Assembly: GCF_900095215.1 (NCBI RefSeq)
Contig: NZ_LT606949.1
Location: 1,088,689 to 1,152,688 of the forward strand
DNA: 64,000 bases
Direction: 5' to 3'
From: Polynucleobacter necessarius
GTDB taxonomy: Bacteria > Pseudomonadota > Gammaproteobacteria > Burkholderiales > Burkholderiaceae
Shown here: positions 30,017 to 39,893 of the stretch, piece by piece
Position numbering within the stretch: position 1 is the first letter of the stretch
Layout: the number at the start of each line of letters is the position of its first letter
Translations under genes and position numbers: made by a program
Notes under the pieces: model-generated
Told to the model about the DNA's origin: nothing
The model's input: only the letters and a program-made list of their open reading frames with translations
Databases searched by the model: none

Positions 30017-31929
30017 ATGAAGCAGCAGTTCAACAGCAAAAAAAATTAGCGCCTTATTTTGCGCAGGTTTACCCGCCTTTAGCAGCACGGCATTTTCACA
30101 AAACAACTCTAGTGTTTCGGTTGCAACAGCTCCAAACACAATAGACCCAATTATTGTTACTGCAACTAGATTGCCAACACCCGGAAACAATGTTTTGGCT
30201 GACGATACATATATTGGCCCTGAAGAAATTGAGCAAGCCGCTCAAACAAGCCTTCCAGAACTACTTCAACAACAAAGGGGAATTCAAATCTCAGGCTCAG
30301 GCGGTGGCGGAAATGTTTCAAGCGTTTATATACGTGGAACAAATAACAACCAAAGCTTGGTACTTGTTGATGGTGTAAGAATGGAATCATCCTCTCTTGG
30401 AGGGCCAATCTGGAATGCAATACCAGTCTCATCCATAGATCACATTGAAATCATTTATGGACCCCTTAGCACCATGTATGGCGCCGATGCAATGAGTGGC
30501 GTGATACAGATCTTTACAAAAAAGGTGGCGATCGAACTGAGATAAATGCCTCCTCAGGATACGGCACATATGGAACGAGCATCAACAACCCAAGCATCAG
30601 CGGCACAATTGATGGGGCTAATAAAACCGCCTATTCAATTGGCGTTATCCAAGAAAACTCACTAGGGTTTAATACGGTAGCGCCGAATAATGGCTGCTCA
30701 CTAGGCTTAACATTTTTCGCCACAAAAAATAGTTATCAATATCCAATGTCGGCGGGCTATGACTCAAACTCTTCAGAGTCAACTATGATTCCCGTTATAG
30801 ACAATGCAGTTAATAATTTATTTAGTGTTGCCGCCTATTCCAAGAATCAAATAAACGCAAAATGGCAAAGCATTTTTCAACTGTCCAGCTCGAATAGCAC
30901 TGGGCAGAACCTGACCGGCTACAGCAATGACACAATAAACACTCCAGAATATGATTTGCACTGGCAAAATATAATATTGTCATTGGACAAGATACCCTGC
31001 AAGTGCTAGCTGAGCGCCGTATTCAGTACGTATATGCATCCAACTCTGTAAATGGCACCCAAGGTGGGTGTGGCCCTCAATGGGGGATGCCCGATATCCC
31101 ATGCATAGTGAGCCAAAGCCGCACTACAGACTCTATTGCTGGCTCATACCAGCTAGAGAGGGGCGACAATCTTGCCAGCGCATCCATTAGAAATGATTCA
31201 ATCTCCAGTTATGGCTCAAAAGTAACCGGAAGCATTGCATATGGATATTTCTTTACCAGACAATGGCGCGCAAATATTAACTACGGCACAGGGTTTAGAG
31301 CTCCTACATTTAATGAGCGCTTATTACTCCGGATCAGGTAATAGCACCCTCTCGTCCGACACCAATCGAAACATTGAGGCGGGACTTCAGCATGAGACAA
31401 GAGTCTATGATTTACACCTCGTTGCCTATCAAAATAATGTTCAGAATCTCATCCAGTGGCAACCTAAAACATGTGATATCAATGGCCTCTGGGGGCCAGC
31501 CAATTATGGTCTGGTGCAAATTCGAGGGGTTTCGCTTGGTGGGAATGCAAGGCTGGGAAATTACACACTCAAGGCCTCCTTTGATATTCTGAGTGCGATT
31601 GATCAAAAAAACAAATTTAGATTTACCTAATCGCGCAAAACAAGTTGTCAATCTAGGGGCCGAATATCGACTCAATAAATTTGATATAGGAGCGAATGTA
31701 ACCATTTCTGGCCAATGTTACGGAACTCCTGCCTCAACGACTAACACTCCATGGATAGCGCCGTACGCACTTGCAAACCTTTACGCTAGCTATGAGTTTG
31801 ATCGTCAGTGGACCGCCTTTGCTAGATGGAACAATATCTTCAATAGCAACTACCAACTCACTTATGGGTAGCAATACCCCTGGCTCAAATATTTTTGCCG
31901 GTATTCGCTATGCTAGAATGCCAATATGA
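30017..31929 (+). pseudogene. btuB: TonB-dependent vitamin B12 receptor (BtuB-like), degraded
   Basis: Outer-membrane receptor remnant. The signal-peptide region is split by a run of eight A (30038-30045; seven keep the frame). The TonB box and plug domain follow: DPIIVTATRLPTPGNNV, GGGGNVSSVYIRGTNNNQSLVLVDGVRM, IDHIEIIYGPLSTMYGADAMSGVIQIFTKK. Further frameshifts lie near 30517-30525 (lost A), 30968-30975, 31310-31320, 31599-31606 (extra A) and 31868-31872, with barrel segments readable between them, for example NINYGTGFRAPTFNE and FDRQWTAFARWNNIFNSNYQL. The last frame runs to a TGA at 31927-31929. At least six lesions: dead. B12 specificity is inferred from the riboswitch upstream. Confidence 0.88.
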
Positions 31930-32213
31930 GCGAATTGACCTCAATCCCTCCAAGCGATAACTCCAGCGACCTAGATTCGCTACATGCCTCCATTGCTAGG
32001 CTGGCTGAAAAAATTGCATCGATTACTGAGGCAGTACAAAACCTCAATCAAAATCGAGCGCAACTTGAAAACAAAATTGAAGATGCTCAAAAACGAGTTC
32101 AGCACATCTTAAGTTGTCTTCCAGAACAAAGTGATGGTCGACAACTTAATCTACTTTGCGAAGTTGCCACACCCAACAATCCAGAGGATGACAATGAGCC
32201 AACAACGCATTGA
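31926..32213 (+). CDS. Small coiled-coil protein upstream of zapA
   Basis: A 95-residue protein with an acidic, Ser-rich N-terminus and a heptad-rich helix from about residue 20 to 65 (LHASIARLAEKIASITEAVQNLNQNRAQLENKIEDA), then an acidic tail. Such small coiled-coil proteins commonly precede zapA in beta- and gammaproteobacteria and may help organise the Z ring, but no specific function can be claimed. Its start overlaps the end of the receptor pseudogene (ATGA) and its 3' end overlaps zapA by 20 bases. Intact. Confidence 0.7.
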   Translation: MSELTSIPPSDNSSDLDSLHASIARLAEKIASITEAVQNLNQNRAQLENKIEDAQKRVQHILSCLPEQSDGRQLNLLCEVATPNNPEDDNEPTTH

Positions 32214-32551
32214 AGTAAGCCTTGCTGGGAAAAAAATTACTTTAGCAACCAGTGCTGACTGAACATGAGCCATTATTGCGAGCTGCATGCGTCCTGGTGG
32301 ATGAACAAATTCAGTTAGCCATTAGCGGTGGCAATCGCAGCATTGAACGTGCCAGTATGATGGCCGCGCTCAAAATTGCTGGCGACCTCATCACATTACA
32401 AAAAAATCAGTCGCATCAAAGTACTTCATCCAATGTGAGCTCTGATGAAGTCACTCGTCTGCAGAGTGAGATTCGCGCCCTTGAAGATCAAGTAGATTCT
32501 TTGATGCAAACCCTTTCCCTGCCTGGTTCGCCAAGGCCAATAGTTCCTTGA
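32194..32551 (+). pseudogene. zapA: Cell-division protein ZapA, frameshifted
   Basis: ZapA bundles FtsZ filaments. The N-terminus MSQQRIEVSLAGKKITLATSAD is read from the ATG at 32194-32196 and soon stops. One base away, EHEPLLRAACVLVDEQIQLAISGG and the coiled-coil C-terminus (EVTRLQSEIRALEDQVDSLMQ) run to a TGA at 32549-32551. The shift is near 32256-32263. A GTG at 32252 could start a 99-residue protein lacking the first beta strand. Only this lesion is visible. The gene is followed directly by 6S RNA, the classical zapA-ssrS arrangement. Confidence 0.82.
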
Positions 32552-32722
32552 ACCGATGCGCAAGCATCCGGAACGATCTTTACCTTGTGGGCGTGAGCGT
32601 TTTGAAAGTTCACAGTGCCAACTTAGACTTGGCCACTCCCTGAACCTCTTAATGCACCCGAAGCAGAGTAGCCGCTCCACCTTGAACCTTAGGCTTCAAG
32701 ATGACGGCCTAGCGGCTAAGGC
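32525..32722 (+). ncRNA. ssrS: 6S RNA
   Basis: About 200 non-coding bases right after zapA, the standard site of ssrS. The ends can pair (CCTGGTTCGCCAAGGCC with GGCCTAGCGGCTAAGGCGG, with mismatches), and the inner part forms a long imperfect hairpin with a central open region flanked by GTGGGCGTGAGCG and CTCCACCTTGAACC, as expected for the RNA that mimics an open promoter and holds sigma-70 polymerase. The ends are approximate; the 5' end overlaps the last zapA codons. Confidence 0.7.
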
Positions 32723-32731
32723 GGGGAATTC

Positions 32732-33542
32732 ATGTCACTAAACGATATCTTGATGTTATGCGGAAGCAGCTCGGGATTTTTAGCTGGACTTATGGGTATT
32801 GGTGGCGGAATGATTCTCGTGCCATTCATGATCCTTGTTTTTAATCACCTTGGGTTTAACCAAGAAGTGATTGTGCACATGGCAATTGCAACCGGCATGG
32901 CTACCATCCTATTTACAACCACATCCGCTGTTTGGGCACATCACAAACATGGCTCGATTGACTGGAAGCTAGTTGCTTCACTGAGTCCCGGCTTGGTAAT
33001 CGGCAACTTAATTGGTGGTAGCGAAATCTTTGAAGTCTTAAATACCTCCTGGCTTTCACTCTTTTTCGCCATTTTCATTGTCTACACCTCAATCCAAATG
33101 TTGCTCAACAAAAAGCCTAAGCCCGGCAGAGAGTTGTCCAGTCGCTTGGGTTTGTTTGGATTCGGATCTTTTGCTGGCGCCTGATCCAGGCTAGTTGGAG
33201 CTGGTGGCGCGTTCATCACAGTTCCTTTCATGCTCTGGTGCAATGTCAAACCACACGTGGCCATGGCCAGCTCTTCTGGCTTGGGTTTCCCGATTGCGGC
33301 AGCGGCTACAGTAGGCTACATGTATGGCAGCTGTGGACACCCCAACCTACCCCCAATCTTTAGGTTTTGTTTACTTGCCAGAGGTAGTCTGCATCGCCGT
33401 GGTCAGCATCTTCACGGCACCAATCGGAGCGAAGATGGCGCGCACATTAAATGTGGCGCAGCTCAAGCGCATCTTTGGATTAATGCTGCTCATGCTCGCG
33501 GCCTTCATGTTCAATGAAAGCCGAAAAGCATTTGGTTTTTAA
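32732..33542 (+). pseudogene. TauE/SafE-family permease, broken
   Basis: Membrane protein of the sulfite/sulfonate exporter family. The first half, GFLAGLMGIGGGMILVPFMI with the family's glycine-rich repeat, is open from the ATG at 32732 to an in-frame TGA at 33182-33184. The second repeat follows (RLVGAGGAFITVPFMLWCNV, HVAMASSSGLGFPIAAAATVGYMYG), then a frameshift near 33320-33330, then LGFVYLPEVVCIAVVSIFTAPIGAKMA to the natural end at 33540-33542. Both halves of the internal duplication are recognisable. Two lesions: dead. Confidence 0.87.
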
Positions 33543-35066
33543 TTAAGCTGTGTACTGTTGACGCAAGATATTCTTTTGCACCTTACCCATTGCGTTCCGA
33601 GGTAAATCAGAAACAATTTCGATGCGCTTGGGGATTTTGAAATTCGCAATTTGCGTTTTCAAAGTAGCAATCATCGTATCCGCATTTAATTTAGCACCGG
33701 CCTTAGGCGCCACCACCGCCATTACCGCCTCACCAAAATCAGGATGTGGAATACCAATCACAGCGCTTTCATCTACACCAGGCATATCATCGATAAAGCT
33801 TTCGATCTCTGTTGGATAAACGTTGTAGCCGCCAGAAATAATTAAATCCTTGCTACGGCCGACAATGCATAAATAATCCTTAGGTGCCTTGCCACCATTG
33901 GCATCGCCACCCCAGCGTCCAACGTCGCCGGTCTTAAACCAACCGTCTTTAGTAAATTCTCCATCGGTTTTCTCAGGCATACGCCAGTAACCCTTAAATA
34001 TATTCGGACCCTTTACCTGAATACCGCCAATTTCGTCGACTTTGCACGGCTTATTGTCTTCATTAACAACGCGCACTTTGACGCCCGGCAATGGCAATCC
34101 AACCGATCCACCAACTCGCTTACCTGTGTAAGGGTTCGACACTCACATCACTGTCTCGCTCATACCGTAGCGCTCTAGAATCGGCTGACCAATAACTTCT
34201 TTGAAGGTATTAAACGTTTCCGTTAGCAAAGGAGCTGATCCAGAAATAAACAAGCGCATATTGCGCGCCACTTTCTTATTAAAACCTTTGTCAGCCAATA
34301 AGCGGACATAGAATGTTGGCACGCCCATCATGACTGTTGATTGCGGCATATGTTTAATTTAGTTGCGCAGTATCCAATCGTGGCAACCCAATCATTTTGC
34401 TGCCATTAATCAGCGCGCCATGAGCCGCCACAAATAATCCATGTACGTGGAAGATAGGCAAGGCATGCAGTAAAACATCGCCTTTTTTCCAGCCCCAGAA
34501 TTTTTGCAACACCTGAGCATTGCTGCCCAAGTTCTGATGAGTCAACATGGCGCCCTTGCTGCGGCCAGTTGTACCGGAGGTATACAGAATTGCCGCTAAA
34601 TCATCGTCTTTAGCGGGAACCGTTTTAAATTTGTCGCTCAATCCTGCGGCGCGCTCCAATAAGGTACCAGTGCGGTTTTCATCCAAGGTAAGGACATGCT
34701 TAGTGCCAGCCTTGGCGGATACTTTAGACACCCAAGAAAGATTTTTACCACCGCAAACCACTACCGCCGGCTCTGCGTTTTCTAAAAAGTATTGAATTTC
34801 AGCGGATTGATAGGCGGTATTGAGAGGTAAATAAATGTACCCGGCACGAATCGTAGCGAGATACAGAAAAAGCGCTTCTGGAGATTTTTCAACCTGCACT
34901 GCAACCCTAGACCCCTCGGAAGCGTAAAGCTGACAAGTAAATTTGCCAGCTTTGCTGTAGCTGCTTCCAGGTCGCCACAGGAGTAATAAAGACCATCATG
35001 CGTCTCGAGAGCACACGCTTTTTTATCTTTTGGCAAACCTTTTTCCAATAGCGAATATAAATTCAT
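33543..35066 (-). pseudogene. matB: Malonyl-CoA synthetase (MatB-like acyl-CoA ligase), broken
   Basis: AMP-forming ligase. MNLYSLLEKGLPKDKKACAL starts at the ATG at 35064-35066. The P-loop-like YTSGTTGRSKGAMLTH, HALPIFHVHGLF, ERYGMSETVM, GWFKTGDVG and NAMGKVQKNILR motifs match malonyl/methylmalonyl-CoA synthetase. Lesions are a frameshift near 34916-34922, a frameshift near 34350-34358, and an in-frame TGA at 34143-34145 directly after SETVM. It is the last gene of the malonate cluster and abuts the TauE pseudogene end to end with the stops adjacent. The malonate assignment rests on the mcd neighbour as well as sequence. Confidence 0.86.
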
Positions 35067-35106
35067 TTGAACTTCAAACCCAAGGGGCAATATTTCATAA
35101 AAATTC

Positions 35107-36089
35107 TTAATCTAATTTAACGACTGAAGCTTTAGCTACGGCAGCCCAACGCTTGATATCGGCACTCACAAATTTGCCAAAAGCAGGGCCAGATAAGTTA
35201 GGCGTATCAGAACCATTATTGGTCCAGATCGTTTTTAAGTCAGGAGTATTAAGCGCCTTTTGAACCTCGACAATCATGCTGTCAACGATGGGCTGAGGCG
35301 TTCCCTTTGCAGCAAACAGGCCATACCAGGCCGAAACCTCGTAACCTACTAAACCAGACTCTGCGGCAGTTCGAACATCCGGAAATCCTGGTGCGCGCTT
35401 TTGAGAAGCCACTGCAATCACCACAATAGAGCCATTTTTAATTTGCGCGGCAGAAGATCCCAACCCGTCAAACTCGATATCCACTTGGCCGGCAATCAAA
35501 TTCTGCATAGCTGGACCCGCTCCGCGATACGGGATATGGGTGATAAATGTTTTTGTCAGCATCTTAAGCTGCTCAGCTGCAAGATGATGTGAGGAGCCAT
35601 TGCTAGCGCTCGCATAATTAAATTTGCCAGGATTCTTGTTAAGAAGCTCAATAAACTCTTTGAGATTTTTAACTTGAACATTTTTCGGATTCACCACGAT
35701 CACTTGAGGTGGGTTTGCGACCATGGCTACAGGTATAAAACTTTTCTCAATGTCGTAATCCAAGTTTTGGTACATAGCAGGAGCGATTGCGTGATGCGCG
35801 GCGCCCATGCAAAAAGTGTAGTCATCGGGTGCAGCCTTGGCGGCAATTGAAGCACCCAAAGTACCTCCAGCGCCGCCACGGTTATCGATCACAATCCGTT
35901 TACCCAATTGCTTGGTTAATTGAGCTGCTAAAGGCCTAGCAAACGCATCTGTTCGCCACCCGCTGGAAACGGCACAATCACCGTAATCGGCTTATTAGGC
36001 CATTCTTGAGCGCACACCAATCAAGGTGCTGCGCAGATTAAAAATATCGCCTTCTTCAGGCTTACCGAAAAGCATGACTGTTTAAACAT
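35107..36089 (-). pseudogene. Bug/TctC-family periplasmic binding protein, broken near N-terminus
   Basis: Receptor of the tripartite tricarboxylate transporter family, common near carboxylate catabolism genes in Burkholderiales. A signal peptide (LKKAIFLICAAP) from the ATG at 36087-36089 is interrupted by a TGA at 36021-36023. EWPNKPITVIVPFPAGG follows, then a frameshift near 35953-35960, then TDAFARPLAAQLTKQLGKRIVIDNRGGAGG and the rest of the mature protein to LD at 35107. The ligand is unknown; malonate is suggested by location between mcd and matB. The body is intact but without export signal and start it is dead. Confidence 0.86.
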
Positions 36090-36246
36090 CTCGTCTCCTC
36101 CACTTGCCACTATTCATGGCTATGTACATTATGAATACCGCAAAATCGCCAACCATACTACCTGGATCCTAGCGTCCAGTTTACCTGTACCCCTTAAGTG
36201 GATCTCTTTGGACCCTGCTTGAGAGCATCTCCTCCAAAATTTCTCA

Positions 36247-37546
36247 TCATGGCGCCATTAAGCGGCCAACAGATCTTAAATACACAATTTCACCATTAGC
36301 GAATTTCTCATGGGTTTCTTCGACATTCCCCAAGTCATACAGATAATTCACCATCAAGCCGGCTAATTGACGAAAACCTTTACGCGATAAATCTCCAGCC
36401 CAATTCACTAGATGCAGCTTTGCGCCGTTACCTAAATGGAACTTAGCCACGGGATTGCCGTTACGCCCTGTTGAACCAAGTTCAAGATAAATAGCAGCCA
36501 AGCAAAGCCTCTTGCTCTTTAGGTGAAGCTAAATCTGGATGCCACCCCGCACTTAATTTCTCCGTCCAAGATTGCGCATCCAACTTCAACGCAGCCAAAG
36601 CGTGATCACGAGCCGTTCTTAAGTTAGGCTTGAATCGCTCCGCTGGCACATCCTCACCTAAATTAGCTCCTGCCGATACCCAATCCATAAATCCCAGGAT
36701 GGGAGACAAGGTGACAAATGTTTTCAGCCCAGGGCATTCAGCATACAGCTGCTCGGCAACGCGCTTAATTAAACAGTGCCCCATCGAAACACCGCGAAGC
36801 CCAGGCTCACAGTTGCTAATGAAATAGAAAACCGCCACTTTATAGTGTGAAGGCTGATCAACCGTCTCTGCCTTCTTGTCCACCAAAGGTGTAATCACCG
36901 TTGGGATCTCCGGCAACAAAGCGACTTCCACAAAAATCAGCGGCTCACTTGGTAGCTGCGGATGGAACAAGGCAAAGCAACGACGATCTCGCTGCAGTCG
37001 ACGACGTAAGTCATCCAAGCCATCAATGGCGTGTACCGCCTCATGCTGAATCAACTTCTCCAGAACCTCTGCTGGGGATTTCCAGTCCACGCGATGCATC
37101 TTCAAAAACCCTGGATTAAACCAAGATGTCAAAAGGTGGCGCATATCAAAATCAACCGCAGCAAGTTCCGGCTTTTTATCTAAGATCTGCAAAAGATCGC
37201 GACACATTTGCACCGCTGCGGCAGTGCCATGGTCGGCGCGATTTAAGAGACGAAATAATTCTTTGCGAGGTGACTCAGAAACTTTTTGTAGGTGAATGTA
37301 ATTACGCGCTGTTGCTTCGGATGCGAAATTTTGGGCGGCTTTCAGAACCGCATCCACTTGAGGATTTAATTTCTCAAATAGGCAAGTAAAAAAAGGGGGG
37401 TGCTGATCTTTTGTAAGCTTACGATAGTTATTCACGACATCATCTGCCATGCTGACTGCGTTCGCTTCGCCTCTCTCGGAAATTAAGCGCTGGACAGCAT
37501 TATTTGCTTTAGACAGGTTGCGAGCTTTTGCTAATTTTTCGAGCAT
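36247..37546 (-). pseudogene. mcd: Malonyl-CoA decarboxylase, frameshifted
   Basis: Converts malonyl-CoA to acetyl-CoA and CO2. The first 350 residues (MLEKLAKARNLSKANNAVQRL to EQEALL) are open and include EVALLPEIPTVITPLVD, PSHYKVAVFYFISNCEPGLRGVSMGHCLIKRV and FVTLSPILGFMDW, typical MCD blocks. A shift near 36493-36503 separates the end block AAIYLELGSTGRNGNPVAKFHLGNGAKLHLVNWAGD, which holds the conserved tail. That a single lesion cuts off conserved C-terminal residues suggests loss of function. It is preceded by a palindrome at 37621-37649 and by the LysR-type regulator gene. Confidence 0.88.
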
Positions 37547-37620
37547 GTCATCTTTTCACAAAAGCAAAACGATAAAAATACGATCAAATTCAATTTAGTA
37601 CCCATGATAGGCAAAATCAA

Positions 37621-37649
37621 TTAAGTTAAATGAATGTTCATTAACTTAA
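37621..37649. promoter_or_regulatory. Palindromic operator candidate before mcd
   Basis: TTAAGTTAAATGAA and TTCATTAACTTAA form an inverted repeat around TG, perfect apart from one bulged base. It lies about 75 bases upstream of the mcd start and 33 bases after the stop of the LysR-type regulator gene. Position and symmetry fit a binding site for that regulator. There is no T-run to make it a terminator. Confidence 0.55.
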
Positions 37650-37681
37650 AGTTAATTAATACAATACGACCTCGTGGTATA

Positions 37682-38590
37682 TCAGAGGTTTTTGCGATGC
37701 AACATGCGGGCTTCAGCCGCTAAGGCAACAATATTCGAATTGGGTTCATTAGCCTGAAGATACAGTAAACCAATTCGTTGGGTAACCTGGTACTTGGGCG
37801 GTAAAGGGGTAAATTCAATCGCATCACCCATTAATGCCTTCACCCTTCCCGGCAATAAGGAGCGACCGAGAGCGCCTGAGACCATACTCATGAGTGAGAA
37901 GATGTCACAAACCTTCATCACCACATTAGGGTTAAACCCCGCCAACTGAAATGCCTCATAAAACCCTGAGGTTGTCGCAAATCCATCCTGCAGGGTAAGA
38001 AATTTTTCATTCTGATACTCAGATCAATCAATTTCGGCTTGAGTGGGCTTGCTATTTTTTGAGGAAACTAAATACGGTTGGTCCTCAAAAAGGGGTACCA
38101 CCTGCACTCCTTCGGGAAGATTTTGCGAGGGCACTGCAATAACCACTGCAGCCAAGCTACCCTCGGTTAATCGCTTCATTAATTCTTCATTAGATCCCAG
38201 ATACAAATCAATATCCAAGTCCGGTCTACGAATTTTCGTACCCATAATCACACGGAGAATGATATTGGCAGTCCATGAGCACATTGCACCCAAACGAATT
38301 TGCTCACTCTCCACCCCTGCTTTTGCTCTCGTCTTTTTCAGAATGCGATCTACATCAGCCAATAAATCCACACTTGCTTCATCCAAGTAGAGTGCGGCTG
38401 GCAAAGCCTTTAATTGACGCTCTTCTTTGATAAACAAAGGGCAACCAATCCCCGACTCCAATGAATGAAGTGCTTTGTGAATACTGACTGAACTTAAATG
38501 TAACTCTTCGGCCGTTCTAGAAAGATTGCCAGTGCGTACAAATGAACAAAGAATCTCTAACTTACGTAGCGTGAGCTCTTCATTCAACAT
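37682..38590 (-). pseudogene. LysR-type regulator of malonate genes (MdcR-like), one nonsense codon
   Basis: Winged-helix N-terminus LRKLEILCSFVRTGNLSRTAEELHLSSVSIHKALHSLE and a LysR effector domain (QIRLGAMCSWTANIILRVI, LPEGVQVVPLFEDQPYLVS). An in-frame TGA at 38024-38026 interrupts AEID-SEYQNEKFLTLQDGFATTSGFYEAFQ, where a Trp (TGG) would fit; the remaining 114 codons to 37682 stay open in the same frame. No other lesion was seen. The truncated protein keeps the DNA-binding domain but only half the sensing domain. Its role in malonate control is inferred from adjacency to mcd, tctC and matB. Confidence 0.83.
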
Positions 38591-38605
38591 AAATATGTGC
38601 GTCTA

Positions 38606-39394
38606 TTAAAGACTCTTGGATTTAAATGCGGTCATCAGGTACACGCCAAACACAATCATTGGCACGCACAGCCATTGACCCATGGATAATCCCAATCCCA
38701 GAAGACCTAGAAAAGCATCTGGTTCGCGCGCGTATTCCGCTAGAAAGCGGCAAATTCCGTAACCCAATAAAAAGAAGCCTGATACTTGACCAACACGCCT
38801 GGGCTTGCCCGCATAGATCCATAGCGCCACCCCAAGCAGTAGACCCTCGCCCAACAGCTGATAAATCTGCGAGGGATGACGCGGCACCGTATCTACCAAC
38901 GGAAATACCATCGCCCAAGGAAGATCCGTGGGTCTACCCCAAAGCTCTCCATTAATAAAGTTTCCTAGACGACCAAACGCAAGGCCAAAGGGAACCAGTG
39001 GAGCAACCAAGTCGCTCACGACAAAAAAAGTGGTCTTCCGTTTTTTTGCAAACCAATAAAGCGCGGCAAGAACCCCCAGCAACCCTCCATGAAAAGACAT
39101 GCCGCCTTCCCAGATTTTGAAAATACTCAAAGGGTGGGTTAGGTAAAAACCGGGCATGTAGAACAAGGCATATCCCAAGCGTCCCCCAATGACTACACCT
39201 AGAACACCTGCAAAGAGTAAATCCTCTAGATCTTTATAAGTCCAGCCTAATGCCTGATAACGTGAAGCCAGAATACGCAGGCGACCTACAAGCAAGAACT
39301 GAGCAAAGGCCATCAGATACATCAGGCCATACCAATGAATTGCAAAAGAACCTATGCGAATCGCCGCGGGGTCAAACTGGGGATGAATCAACAT
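38606..39394 (-). CDS. lgt: Phosphatidylglycerol--prolipoprotein diacylglyceryl transferase
   Basis: Inner-membrane enzyme that adds diacylglycerol to the lipobox Cys of lipoproteins, an essential step. The 262-residue product has [35 protein letters not shown] and the Lgt signature [25 protein letters not shown], with RHPSQIYQ and seven hydrophobic segments. It ends 15 bases before the regulator start on the same strand. Intact. Confidence 0.96.
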   Translation of the reverse strand: MLIHPQFDPAAIRIGSFAIHWYGLMYLMAFAQFLLVGRLRILASRYQALGWTYKDLEDLLFAGVLGVVIGGRLGYALFYMPGFYLTHPLSIFKIWEGGMSFHGGLLGVLAALYWFAKKRKTTFFVVSDLVAPLVPFGLAFGRLGNFINGELWGRPTDLPWAMVFPLVDTVPRHPSQIYQLLGEGLLLGVALWIYAGKPRRVGQVSGFFLLGYGICRFLAEYAREPDAFLGLLGLGLSMGQWLCVPMIVFGVYLMTAFKSKSL

Positions 39395-39399
39395 AGGTC

Positions 39400-39864
39400 T
39401 TAACTTTTAGATTGGTCAAAGTTATGCAACTCGTGACCAAAATCTCGATAAGCTTTGTAACGTTCGCGTCCAGCCAAACTCTCCGCCTCATTCACAGTAA
39501 CTACCTCAACAATTCTGGGGAAGCGCGCTACAAGGGCTGGAATATCACTAGGCATACGCATACCCAAATGAATCATGACATCGGCGTGAGGCACGCTAGC
39601 TAAGGCTGGAGAGGCAAAATCATCAGTCAAGACAATCGGCGTTTCCGCCGCAGCCTCATCCTCAATAAAACAGTTTGGCAAAAAGTCTGCGCCCCTGAAC
39701 GACCATAAGAGGTCATTTAACTTGAATAAGTCAGCCCTCTCCCCCACCATCACGATATTTCGAACCGGCTCACCTTCTGGCGTAGCGCTCCAAATCTTGC
39801 GCGTTAAACGACAGGCATAATCCAGCTTGTCACTGACATTGCTATGAAAATCGATGCGCGCCAT
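39400..39864 (-). CDS. holC: DNA polymerase III chi subunit
   Basis: Clamp-loader accessory protein linking the psi subunit to SSB. The 154-residue product begins [23 protein letters not shown] and has [27 protein letters not shown] and an end similar to HolC of Burkholderiales ([18 protein letters not shown]). It lies between pepA and lgt on the same strand; the pepA-holC pairing is conserved in many proteobacteria. Intact. Confidence 0.9.
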   Translation of the reverse strand: MARIDFHSNVSDKLDYACRLTRKIWSATPEGEPVRNIVMVGERADLFKLNDLLWSFRGADFLPNCFIEDEAAAETPIVLTDDFASPALASVPHADVMIHLGMRMPSDIPALVARFPRIVEVVTVNEAESLAGRERYKAYRDFGHELHNFDQSKS

Positions 39865-39893
39865 GGAGTATTTTTCTAAAAATTCAAAACTGC

